Below are positions 22,366 through 32,372 of a stretch of 64,000 nt of DNA, piece after piece. Source of the stretch: Notospermus geniculatus (lineage: Eukaryota; Nemertea; Pilidiophora; Heteronemertea; Lineidae). The notes below the pieces were generated by a model. That model was given only the letters and a program-made list of their open reading frames with translations, had not been told where the DNA came from and made no database searches. Made by a program: the position numbers and the translations under genes. Every line of letters begins with the position of its first letter. Within the stretch, counting starts at the first letter, position 1. The DNA lies in the NCBI GenBank assembly GCA_002633025.1, contig NMRB01003251.1:1-64000 (forward strand). The letters are read 5' to 3'.

Positions 22366-23098
22366 TTTAGGGCGTCCAAAGGTTAGATAATCAATACATG
22401 AAATATATAGTATTACGCCCTACTGTTCTGGCTATGGAAAAATTTCGACCAAAAAATGACAGGCACGCCAGGGCCTAGTGCAAAGGGTATTTTTTATAGG
22501 CCGATAGGGCGAGACAGTTTATGCGTACCGGTATGTATCATGAGATTTTTTTACTAACGCGGCCCATTCCCAGGAAAAGTGCATGGATATCCATGTTCAC
22601 TGACATCCTATCAATAGTTTGCCGAAGTTTCAATGAAATTGGCCAATGCAGTAAGCTTATTTACGCCAAAATAACTTTAACAACTTCTGCAAAATTTTTG
22701 GCCATCAAAGTCATCTTTTCCTCCCTTCAACATGTTGAATCACTCGCCCCAATGTTGGTTCAACTTGACTTGGCCAAGGTTAAACAAACTAATTGGCAGG
22801 CTACAGAAATAATCTTTTTAAGAAGTGGATATAATACGGGATTGTTTGTAATCCCTCGGATGGATTTATATTTCGGCCATGTTACTAGGTATGTGGATGA
22901 GTAGCCCTTTGTGCCCAGGAAATTTTGGCGCGAAAGAGAGCGTCGGTGATTCAACTAAGGATATTTGCAGATTAGGAACATTGCATAACATTACATAAGA
23001 GTACCGTAATATATTTGTCAGTCCAGTTCAGGTGCACAGCCATCGCACGGGGGCTTATAATCATGATAATTGTTTTAAGCTTTAGGAGAGTATTTGCT

Positions 23099-23425
23099 AA
23101 TTGCGCCTCCCTAACTGCAACCATTGCATTTCATTCATTATTTTGATTCGACACACAACACAGCCACTCGCCACGCAATTCCAAACGACAGAACGATCAT
23201 TCAGTGTCACCGGACGAATAGCCACCGCAGTCGGAGACATTCTAGATTTGTGTAGGCATTGGCCTAGAAATTGCGCCTCCCTAACTGCAACCATTGCATT
23301 TCATTCATTATTTTGATTCAACACACAACACAGCCACTCGACACGCAATTCCAAACGACAGAACGATCATTCAGTGCCACCGCAGTCGGAGACATTCTAG
23401 ATTTGTGTAGGCATTGGCCTGGTGC
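23099..23425. repeat. Two tandem units of about 160-170 bp
   Basis: TTGCGCCTCCCTAACTGCAA starts both units (near 23100 and 23270); the second lacks a short internal piece around CACCGGACGAATAG. Confidence 0.8.
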
Positions 23426-23602
23426 AGTTTATCATTCAAAGACAACTGGCGAAAACACGGTCAAGGTAAGTGTTACTGTTAGCTACAAGTCAACTTAGTA
23501 GTGGTCATGGTAGTAGGGCCTAGCTAGGCGGAGGAGGCCATCCCATGATTCGGGATTGATGGATGGAGCTGGGCCTTTACAGATCACGAGGAGATGTAGC
23601 CT

Positions 23603-24000
23603 TGGCCTTACAATTTTGGTGCCTATCCCCAGGTTTTCAGGGGCAAGGAATTCATTTTTACCATTTTCAAGTTGTTTGGTATATCAGATTACACTGAAAT
23701 CCAAGATGGCTGCCAAGATGGCCGCCGCCACTCAATAGCATCCGATATCTCTGATCGTATTCATCCTAGAGTTACAATTTTGGTGCCTACCCCCAGGTCA
23801 GGGGCAAGGAGTTCATTTTTACCATTGTCAAGTTGCTTAGTATATCAGATCACACTGAAATCCAAGATGGCCGCCGCTAATCAATAGCATCCCATATCTC
23901 TGATCGTATTCATCCTAGAGTTACAATTTTCGTGCGTACCCCCAGGTTTTCAGGGGCAAGGAATTCATTTTTACCATTTTCAAGTTGTCATTTGTTGAAT
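23603..24000. repeat. Three degenerate tandem units of about 150-166 bp
   Basis: Units start near 23606, 23772 and 23922 with TTACAATTTTGGTGCCTACC-like sequence and include AAGATGGCCGCCGC in the first two. The AAGATGGCCGCC motif is shared with the 43.6-45.7 kb repeats. From 24000 to 24500 nothing is recognised apart from a CTACAGGTACGGCAGCC stretch also seen near 11480. Confidence 0.65.
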
Positions 24001-24935
24001 TCTATCAAACCATTGCAGAGATATGCCGTTTTCATTTCCCCTACCCCATAATTTGGGTGTCGTTATTCGGCAGGCCTATAGTCATGTTCAGGGGCCATTT
24101 TCTATATAAAGCTGAAATTGCTGACTTGGCTAGGTTTTTCTGACACAAGGGGTATGGTACATGTACTTTCCAAAAAATAAGGTCTCCCTTTGTCCCTAAA
24201 AATGGTACCAATGAGTGAATTTTTGGCCTCCAGCTCATGGACTAACTCATGAACGAGAGGCGCGATTTGCTACATCTTCCAGACATTATCTGGGTGGGTT
24301 AGGGTCAGGATTAGGGTAGCCTATAGGCTAATTGTGTCAGTATTATCATGGAGCCTGAAATACGAACAGTCTACAGGTACGGCAGCCGGCAGCCGTACCC
24401 ATAAGCCCATCGGCTAAAGATATTACAGTTATTCCACCCACAAACTTTCATGTGTATGATATGTTTCTTGTAAATGCCACCTGTGATGATTTGCCATTCT
24501 CACCATAACACTTTCCAGGAAAATGAGGTTCAGCTGGGAAAAGTGCCCCTACTGTAAGAAGACACTACAGTCTCGATCCTACAAAAAGCATGTCCAGAAA
24601 TGCCAGCAGATGAATTTAGGTGTCCCTCGATCGCAGTGTTCATCAATTCATGTTAATAGTAAGTTGGTCTCATTTTCTCAACCATAGTTGTACAAAATGT
24701 AATGACCTAGCTAATAATGACATGGCACTCGAAGATTGTTGCCCCTACTATTCAAAATTCATGTACCGGTATACATGTAGTTCGGCGTAACTGTCAAACA
24801 AAGATCAGTGTTTCTGGAGTTATGCATTACAGCGATTTTAAAGTGCTGTTTTACCTGCCAACCTACTTTCTAAGTAGTTGCAGAAATTGAAATTGAAAGT
24901 AATAAGCAATAGTAGAATTTCATCTCATTGATTGA

Positions 24936-25372
24936 GTTGGAGGGTTTAACCCTTTTGGTGTACATGTATTGTATACCGGTACCGGTATCGTGGTAACCCG
25001 TACCCTCTCTATAATTGAGGAATCTTAGCTTAGAAGTTTAAAATTGTTTGGGATTCAACATGGCTGCTGCTGATGTCAGTGAAGCAAGCACAATGCCATA
25101 GGCATCGATATTGTTCTCTTATCACAGATAACTCTGCTTCAGGCCCGTCCGAGAGTTGGAGGGTTTTACCCTTTTGGTGTATTGTATACCGGCGGGTACC
25201 GGTATCGTGGTAACCCGTACCCTCTCCATAATTGAGGACTCTTAGCTTAGAAGTTTAAAATTGTTTGGGATTCAACATGGCTGCTGCTGCTGTCAGTGAA
25301 GCAAGCACAATGCCATAGGCATCGATATTGTTCTCTTATCACAGCTGTCAATTTATGTTTACTCTGCTTCAG
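24936..25372. repeat. 219-bp tandem duplication at an intron-exon border
   Basis: The stretch starting GTTGGAGGGTTT occurs at 24936 and 25155. The first unit ends with a small piece of the exon 2 acceptor and exon start (CTGCTTCAGGCCCGTCCG), so the intron border itself was copied. The complete acceptor is at 25372. Confidence 0.75.
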
Positions 25373-26005
25373 GCCCGTCCGTTTCCCGATCCGAGAGGAG
25401 TAATGACATGGTTGATGGGAATGATGATCATGTATCGAATTCTACATATTCTAAGCGTCGAAGACTTGATGAGATTCATGGTGATGAGCCCATTGGTGAG
25501 TCTAATGAATCATGATTCATTATCTTCTGTAGGCGCTTTTGGCAGAGCCTATATTGATACAGATCGGCCACTTTGAGTCCAAACATTCACCAGTGCAGTA
25601 TAATCACGTTTGTGTTGAATTTGCCACTGTGAAACAACAATTGAACAATTGTGCATCCTTGAAATACTGGACCGACAGCAATTGGAAAATCATTGCTGTA
25701 AGTGTAATCAGTTTACCGGTAGTCATGCCAGTGGCACATGGGCACTCAGGTTTTGCCTATCACACCGTAGCTTGGGACAAACCTGTCCCCAATATACATG
25801 TACCGGCATGGCAAAAATGTTCTCATCACACTAACACTTTTCACCTACTTTACTCTGCTTCAGTCCCGACCAACAGTTCTCAATCTGATGAGAATTCTGA
25901 GCTGTGCAGTGGTCATTCATCGAATGCTAAGCAGCCAAGGATTGATGAGCTTCATGATAATGAGCCCATTGGTAAGTCTTATAAATCATGATCTGTTCTA
26001 ATCTG

Positions 26006-26068
26006 TACGAGGCCTATCACATGACAAAGTGATGTTAAACATCACTTTGTCATGTGATAGGCCTCGTA
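26006..26068. repeat. 63-base near-perfect palindrome
   Basis: Two 31-base arms (TACGAGGCCTATCACATGAC...) are exact complements around one base. It lies in an intron of the CACTA gene, 35 bases after the exon 3 donor. Confidence 0.85.
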
Positions 26069-27818
26069 ATACATTTTGGTCTTGATGTTACAGAGAACTG
26101 GGAACTAAGTTTTAGTAGCATTCACAATCCTCTTTTTTTCTGGGGAGAAGAGCAGTGTGGTTATGGATTGACTTCAATCCAGTGAACACTTTTCTAGTTG
26201 TTAAATTGCTATGACTTTGCTCCCTTTAAATACCATTTACAGCACAGTCAGCGGCAAATCTAGGATACAGATTTATAATTTGAAAGTGTGAATTTCAGGG
26301 CAATGATTGAAATTTTTGTTAGTGTCACCTTTGAGACTGCTGGGACTGATTCCGGTTATTCCATACCAATTGTTTGCAGGTTTAGCTGGATGTAGCTCTA
26401 TTTGCTCTTTGCCTCTGTTCCATTTGAAATATTTAAGTAAAATACCATCAATCTGTCTTTCAGATGCTGGAGATGTGTACAACTTTAGTTCAAGTGAAGA
26501 TGTTTGCCCGACATCTGGGTCTGATGTGAGTATATTGTTATCATAAGACAGTATGCAGGATGGCGCTACCAACTTGGTGTGATCATGTGTCTAGGTACTC
26601 TCTATGTGTACAGTTGGACTTTGCCAAGTCATAAAAATCTCAAGCGAGAATGTTTTGACTTTGAAATTTCGACCATATCATATTTAATAGCCTGGAATTC
26701 AGGGAACGCCCTGGCATGCCTGGATCATTTCGATTCAACATTTGTCATCTGATTTTCTGGTACATTCACCCAGGTGAGCACATGGTCCTTGGACCACTTC
26801 ATTATCTTATAAAATGTTTGACAATCCCGAATTTGTCATTTTCAGCCTCGTGTTCATGATGTTGGCGACTTTCTCACTGAAGACTGCAGTGAGGAACAAG
26901 TTGAGGGAAGTTTGTCAGTGCCTAGCCCTGTGAGGTCGGTGAGAGGAATAACAGAAATTATATCAGGCATTCTCCTCGTCACGCTGATATGGAAAACCAT
27001 GTGTTTCATTTCGGATCGTGATTTCGAAAAAGAGTTGCGGATTTTGAAAATTGGCTTCAGCAGTGTCCACCCTCTCGTTGCCCAATTGGACAAAATTTTC
27101 CCGACAACGTTGTACAGTTTGTATCGCCTTCTTGACTTCAAAGTTGAATTGGACACCGAGTACACTTTTATTCCCTGTTCGAGCTGCCACAAACTGTACC
27201 GACTGAATGAAATCGTTTATGAGAAGAATGGACAGAGTTATGCCAGGCGATGCGTCACAGATATTCTTAGAAACGGGAGGTTTATTAGGAAATGCAACAA
27301 TATCCTAGTGAAGGAGCAGGTGCTGAAGTGTGGCCGAAAAAAATTCATTCCACGGTACAGTTATTTAGTGTGTGACATTGCAAAGAAATTGCAATCACAG
27401 TTACAAAGACCAGGGTATGAAGACCTGTGCAGAGAATGGCAGAATAGAGAAGTTGTTGCGAACACGTACACTGACATTTATGATGGAGGCGCATGGAAAA
27501 GACTTGAAAATTACAAAGGGCCAAATAACAAGAACTTCTTAAAAAATGATGGTACCTATGGTTTTATTTTGAATATTGATTGGTTCCAGCCATATAAGAA
27601 CAGAAAAAATTCAATTGGAATCATCTATCTGGCAAATCTCAACCTTCCTCGTTCAATCCGGCACAGAAGAGAAAATGTGGTTGTTGTTTCTATTATACCA
27701 GATTTCGATCATGAACCGAAGGACATATCTTCTTACCTGGACCCAATAGTAGATCAGTTACTGCAACTCTGGAACCCAGGAGTGAAAATCAACACTTATC
27801 GATACCCAGAAGGAATTA

Positions 27819-28030
27819 CAGTAGAATCCGCCTAAGTCGTCACCGTCTAAGTCGGATTTTTTACAACTCGTCATCAAAAAGAAAGTCCCGATTTTCTGTA
27901 ACGTTATTTCCATTAAAAAAATAATCCTAAGTCGTCAAATATAAGTCGTCAAAACGCCTAAGTCGTCACACAATGATGGGTCCCGTGTAATAGAAATTGC
28001 AGGTAATTCCTATCCGTAAGTCGTCACGCA
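27819..28030. promoter_or_regulatory. Left subterminal array of TAAGTCGTCA
   Basis: The decamer TAAGTCGTCA occurs in the left inverted repeat and again near 27930, 27943, 27957 and 28016. The right end (32200-32370) has at least six more copies in both orientations. Repeated subterminal motifs of this kind are commonly transposase binding sites; that role is inferred. Confidence 0.6.
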
Positions 28031-28192
28031 TAATGGTTTTCATCACGGGCAGGTGACGCCACAAGTTCAGCTGCCTGCTTCGCTGAATCACTGACGGCGG
28101 GAAAACCCAGCCAGTTGTACTGATGTTTGTTGTACTCTGTACACGTGTGTGATACGAGCTAGATTTGACATTGGTTGGCGTGGTTCGGCAAC

Positions 28193-29845
28193 ATGGCAAC
28201 TGCACCAAAGAGAAAGCTTTCAACAAAGACGTATAAAGAGAAGTATGAGATTATACAGTACGTTAGTGAACATCCAGAAATGAAGAGAGGTGTCGTTGCC
28301 GAGCACTTCGGAATTCCACGTACGACGCTGGGCGATATCCTTAAAAACAAGGCAAAAATCATTGAGGCCATCGAAAAGGGCGAGCATCCAGACTCACGCA
28401 AAGGTGGTATGAAACGCATGAAGCAAGTTACTTTTGACGACGTAGACTCTGCATTGATCAAATGGTTCCGACAGATGGCTGCCAAGCCAGAGGTACGCAT
28501 AGACGGTGAAATGATACTTCTGAAAGCGCAAAAGTTTGCCGAGGAGCTTGGTCATGACGACTTTAATAAACTTAATGCAAGCTGGGTCAACCGTTTCAAG
28601 GATCGGTGGGGAATTGGAAAAGTGTTGAAAGCAGGTGAATCTGGGGGTGTGGATACGGTGGTCGTTGAAGAGTGGAAGAACGGAAAGCTAAAGGACATCC
28701 TGCAGCGTTACAAACCATGTGACATATACAATGCCGACGAAACTGGCCTCTTTTGGAAACTTTTGCCAGAAAATACGCTTGGTTTTAGCGGAACAACCTA
28801 CCATGGGACGAAGGAGAGCAAACAGAGAATTACTATCCTTGTTGCCGGAAATATGGATGGGTCGGATAAATTGCCATTATTTGTCATCGGAAAGAGTAAG
28901 CAACCAAGAGCTTTTAAGAACGTCAGGAGGCTGCCTGTGGAGTATCGAGCGAATAAGAAAGCTTGGATGACGTCCGAGCTTTTTGACTCTTGGATGAGTA
29001 AGCTTGATGGGATTATGGGAAACCAGAAGCGCAAGATATGCATGATTATAGACAACTGCCCTGCTCACCCTGCGTATGAGTATGAAAACATGGAGGTCGT
29101 GTTTCTGCCGCCAACAACAACAAGCCACACCCAACCGATGGACGCCGGAGTGATAAGAAATCTGAAGTTCTACTATCGACGAATTTTGGCCATTCGACGC
29201 CTCAGTTCTGCAGAAACAGGAAAGCCATTTAAATGGGACTTACTTGATGCCGTTTTTGCGATCAAGACAGCATGGGGCCAGGTTTCCCAATCCACAGTTT
29301 CAAACTGCTTTCGTTCTCGAGGATTCATTAGCGGTACAGCTGTAGCCGAGGCAGGCGCCGACGCTGACCACGATGCCGACGTTGATGCCGACAACGACGA
29401 TATTAATCCTGAGGATGCCCGCCAGTTTCGAAATGTTTGGGACAGTCTCGTTGATATCTTGGGATTGCAAGCAGGACCAACTATGACAGATTACATTAAC
29501 ATCGATGCTGATGAAGATGGAACACCTGATGTCATGACTGATGCGGAAATTGTTGACCTGGTGAAATCGGTCGATACCAGCGACATGCCAGATGACGATG
29601 CCGATGATGTTGAAGTTTTGGGCGAAAATGGTGAAGGTGTCGCGGGTGCAGCAGCTGTTGATCCTCAGTCCAACCCGACACTCGCTGAAACTTTCTGTGC
29701 CATTGATGTTGTGAGACGGTTCGGTTCATCACTTGCAGATTGTCCCCCTGAGATTTTGGATTTGGCAGAGAAAGTCGAAAGTCTGTTGCAAGCTGAGGTT
29801 CCGAAAAGACAGAGACAGTCTACAATTGAAGAGTTCTTCAACTGA
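28193..29845 (+). CDS. Tigger/pogo-type DDE transposase
   Basis: About 550 residues with no breaks. The N-terminus holds a CENP-B-like helix-turn-helix (KEKYEIIQYVSEHPEMKRGV...FGIPRTTLGDIL) and a second CENP-B/Tc5-type DNA-binding domain around residues 80-140 (ALIKWFRQMA...SWVNRFKDRWGI). The DDE_1 core has its three acids in YNADETGLFW, MIIDNCPAHP and TQPMDAGVIRNLK. The C-terminal 150 residues are very acidic, with alanine/aspartate runs. I use the ATG at 28193; an in-frame TTG lies six codons upstream. It cuts and pastes its own element at TA sites. Full length and intact frame suggest recent activity. Confidence 0.9.
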   Translation: MATAPKRKLSTKTYKEKYEIIQYVSEHPEMKRGVVAEHFGIPRTTLGDILKNKAKIIEAIEKGEHPDSRKGGMKRMKQVTFDDVDSALIKWFRQMAAKPEVRIDGEMILLKAQKFAEELGHDDFNKLNASWVNRFKDRWGIGKVLKAGESGGVDTVVVEEWKNGKLKDILQRYKPCDIYNADETGLFWKLLPENTLGFSGTTYHGTKESKQRITILVAGNMDGSDKLPLFVIGKSKQPRAFKNVRRLPVEYRANKKAWMTSELFDSWMSKLDGIMGNQKRKICMIIDNCPAHPAYEYENMEVVFLPPTTTSHTQPMDAGVIRNLKFYYRRILAIRRLSSAETGKPFKWDLLDAVFAIKTAWGQVSQSTVSNCFRSRGFISGTAVAEAGADADHDADVDADNDDINPEDARQFRNVWDSLVDILGLQAGPTMTDYINIDADEDGTPDVMTDAEIVDLVKSVDTSDMPDDDADDVEVLGENGEGVAGAAAVDPQSNPTLAETFCAIDVVRRFGSSLADCPPEILDLAEKVESLLQAEVPKRQRQSTIEEFFN

Positions 29846-30577
29846 TTACTGACTGTGCATTTGTTGGAAACTAACCTCCCCCAAGACCAGTTTGGGTCAG
29901 AAGACAATGTTTTGTTCCTTTAATACCTAAGGTGCCCTGACGAGAAAACTATAAAATATCTTAGAAATCCTAAAAAAATCGCCGAACTCCAATCATATCA
30001 ACTTTGGTATTTCTTTAAAGGACTTGGCAAGGTCCTTCCCAATGAATACTCAACATGATTTCTAAAACAACACTCTACACTGTGAATTTAAAGGCAATCT
30101 AAAATCATGATAAAATAGATGACTAGACTCTAGTAAACCCTCCAATGTGGAAATTATTGGAACCAATGAAAAAGTGTCAACTTAGGGAAACTCTTGACTT
30201 CAAAATGTTGCAGTTGGATGGGTATTGATGAAAGAGGGACAGGTATATGGTTGATCGATTTCAAATTTGGTTTTAGTCTTAGTTTCAGAAATGTTTTATG
30301 TGTTCTGTCACTGTCCTGAATACATTATTTCTGTAATCATAGCAGTCAATCCCAAGCAAGGGATTGAAAGTTTGTGATCAAGGGGTCTCCAAAATGGTTA
30401 CCTTTGGGTTTTAGTCTTAATGCTGCCAATGGTGTTTGGACTTTTAAGTAATAACAAATTTGAAATGTAATTGATGGAACGAATGAACAAAATGTGATTT
30501 GGCATACAATAGCAATTTATTCAAAGAATGAAAACATAACAGTTTATTCAAAGAATGAAAACATTACAAACTGTTAA

Positions 30578-30737
30578 GGGCGGCGCACACGAGCGACAAT
30601 TTTGACCGATTTGTCGGCCGACTTGGCTTCCGACCGCCAAAGCGACAAGATTTGGTGCTTCTGATTGGCTGATGTCTAGTCGCACCACCAGTCTCGTCGG
30701 CGGTCGCTCAGATTTAGTCGCTCGTGTGCGCCGCCCT
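30578..30737. mobile_element. MITE inside the Tigger, CpG-rich ends
   Basis: GGGCGGCGCACACGAGCGAC and its complement bound 160 bp. TTAA lies just outside on both sides (30574-30577, 30738-30741). The target could be read as TTAA (piggyBac-type) or TAA (Harbinger-type). Confidence 0.75.
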
Positions 30738-31289
30738 TTAAGTGTTTCATGTAATTGTTAGAGTAATTGTTGCACTTTTGTTTTATGAACCGTACTGTAT
30801 TATCCTGTGATAGAGGCTTGTCGATTTCTCGTGAAAATGTATCCATGTTCAGTTATTCACAAGTGAACACCAGGAAAGCACCAACTGCTAGGAGGTACAA
30901 GCACATTGTCCGGAGGGAGTTCGTCACTCTCTGTTGTCTTCGTCAGACCCTGTGAAAATAAATGACGTGGAATGTATTGCTGCGAAGTAGGCCTACATTG
31001 TAAACGCCCCATAGCATGAAGTAGGAATTTTAATCTGTAGTGTAGTGACTCTCAAAGATAAAACGTAATCAATGCATGTGGTACCAAGAATACATCAAGA
31101 CCACGAATATATGCCATGCCGCATCTATATTTTGAGGCCCATGAAGTATATTAATTAGCTCGTTATTAATTCATGAGCCACCTATTGTTGAAAAAAACTA
31201 ACTAAAACCCTTTTGGGGCAATGCTGGATTGGAGTGGTATATTCTTGGTCTTGATGTATTCTTGGTAGTACGTATGTACGTACACTTAA

Positions 31290-31529
31290 AGGAGTTAGAC
31301 GCCGAAGTTGTAAACACTCACTCACTGGTTCTCTATCCACGGACGCCTGCGGTGCTGCCACCTATTGTCGGTGATATGTACTGACGTGAAGTATCGCGAG
31401 TGAGTTGCATCGGACCGGGAACCAGTCTAACGATCACGGGTGCTGCCACCTGCACGAAGGAATAAAACTAGTTTGCCGACCATATTTGTAAACAAACCAG
31501 CTTGTTTACAACTTCGGCGTCTAACTCCT
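31290..31529. mobile_element. MITE inside the Tigger, TTAA target
   Basis: AGGAGTTAGACGCCGAAGTT and its exact complement bound 240 bp, flanked on both sides by TTAA (31286-31289, 31530-31533). TTAA duplication is the piggyBac hallmark. It lies 88 bases beyond the stop of the HIRAN-like ORF. Confidence 0.8.
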
Positions 31530-31617
31530 TTAAGTCAATTTCATACCCGGACGGAATTATGGAAAAGGTAAATACTTTTTCAACACTACAACATACCTGC
31601 ACCAAACGATTACACTT

Positions 31618-32082
31618 TCAAAACTGTGGTTGCAGTCGGGATGATAACCAGACAGAGATGCGTTGGAAATCCCTTTCATCTAGCATCTGCCTAAATATGT
31701 TCAACACAGCGTCATTATGCTCTCTCTTGTACTGGAGTTTGTACGTACAAATAAGTTCAGCTCCACCCCCAGCACGGTCCTTTTTCCCATACTTTCGGCG
31801 GAAAGATTGATGGACAGGTGGGTTAACTGATTGTCTTGCTGTTCCATCGCAGACGCAGATGATCCTCTGTGTATATCCCTCGTGCAAGAGCTGGCGAAAT
31901 GCACCACATAAATTAGCGGGAACACGGCCGACTTGGAGGGAGTGGCCACGTATTACTTGCATTGCATTGGGATCGTAGCAGTTCCCATCCTCCCTTTCCA
32001 CCCGTAGTATTTCCCCTGCATCTGGCTTCATTCTGAAGACGTGGTATCCCTTTACCGCCCAGGATATTTCGATGGTATTCAT
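31618..32082 (-). CDS. HIRAN-like domain protein carried by the Tigger element
   Basis: The ORF encodes 154 residues from the ATG at 32082 (a TTG two codons upstream is also open). Residues 1-75 follow the HIRAN pattern: a VKGYHVFRMKP strand, GEILRVERE, then NCYDPNAMQV and, after a gap, QVGRVPANLCGAFRQLLHEG. HIRAN domains in HLTF/Rad5 bind free DNA 3-prime ends (established). The remainder is basic and lysine/arginine-rich. The gene starts about 290 bases inside the right end and points at the transposase gene, so it is part of the element rather than a host gene. A role in transposition, such as end or nick recognition, is inference. The domain call rests on pattern only. Confidence 0.6.
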   Translation of the reverse strand: MNTIEISWAVKGYHVFRMKPDAGEILRVEREDGNCYDPNAMQVIRGHSLQVGRVPANLCGAFRQLLHEGYTQRIICVCDGTARQSVNPPVHQSFRRKYGKKDRAGGGAELICTYKLQYKREHNDAVLNIFRQMLDERDFQRISVWLSSRLQPQF

Positions 32083-32199
32083 CTTCAACTAAGCAAAGAA
32101 GCTGCACTGGAGCACAGACGCTGGATATCGCTGGATATCATCGGCTGATGATACACAAGACTGCAGTGACAACGGATTCGCCGAATGATACACGTGCTG

Positions 32200-32370
32200 T
32201 GAAATCTTATGTCGTCAGTTTGCCGACATACAGTCATAAGTCGTCAAAACGACGACTTACACGTAAGTCGTCATTTTGACGACTTATACCATGTACGCGA
32301 TAGTCGTCATAAATCTAAGTCGTCACAAAAATCTTGGTCCCGAGAGTGACGACTTAGGCGGATTCTACTG
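32200..32370. promoter_or_regulatory. Right subterminal array of TAAGTCGTCA
   Basis: Several direct and inverted TAAGTCGTCA copies lie between 32210 and 32360, including facing pairs that can form short hairpins. It mirrors the left array and lies directly upstream of the HIRAN-like ORF. Confidence 0.6.
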
Positions 32371-32372
32371 TA

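Larger units (their letters stand above)
24519..27818 (+). pseudogene. CACTA/EnSpm (tnp2-type) transposase, 5-prime part, exons 1-5
   Basis: Five exons join in phase: 24519-24658 (ATG at 24523), 25373-25495, 25864-25971, 26464-26525 and 26846 onwards, all with GT/AG borders. Exon 1 has a Cys-x2-Cys...His-x4-Cys zinc-binding pattern (CPYC...HVQKC). Exon 5 carries the family signature LNIDWFQPYK, NLPRSIRHRRENV and the LxPIVDQLLQLWNPGV pattern of Transposase_21 (tnp2) proteins; the aspartate in NIDWF is the likely first catalytic residue. These proteins excise and insert CACTA transposons in the nucleus. The reading frame is broken at 27818 by a Tigger insertion. Exons 2 and 3 look like duplicates of each other (both end in DExxxxxEPIG). 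The element ends were not found. Confidence 0.8.
27819..32370 (+). mobile_element. Tigger/pogo transposon, complete, nested in the CACTA gene
   Basis: The 4552-bp element begins CAGTAGAATCCGCCTAAG and ends with the complement; inverted repeats match perfectly over 25 bases. TA flanks both sides (27817-27818, 32371-32372). It carries a pogo-type transposase (28193-29845, +), a HIRAN-like ORF (32082-31618, -) and two internal MITEs. The downstream duplicate of the target (32461-32640) lacks the insertion and shows the original site. Between 29846 and 30570, and 30742 to 31280, I see no gene. Confidence 0.9.

Noticed and set aside
18268-22904. Repeated 60-127 residue frames starting MFTDILS
   Set aside because: They are simply the same repeat unit seen several times; frames are lost in some units and no domain is visible.
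31502-31810. 102-residue plus-strand open frame
   Set aside because: Overlaps the HIRAN-like ORF on the opposite strand and the end of a MITE; no features of its own.
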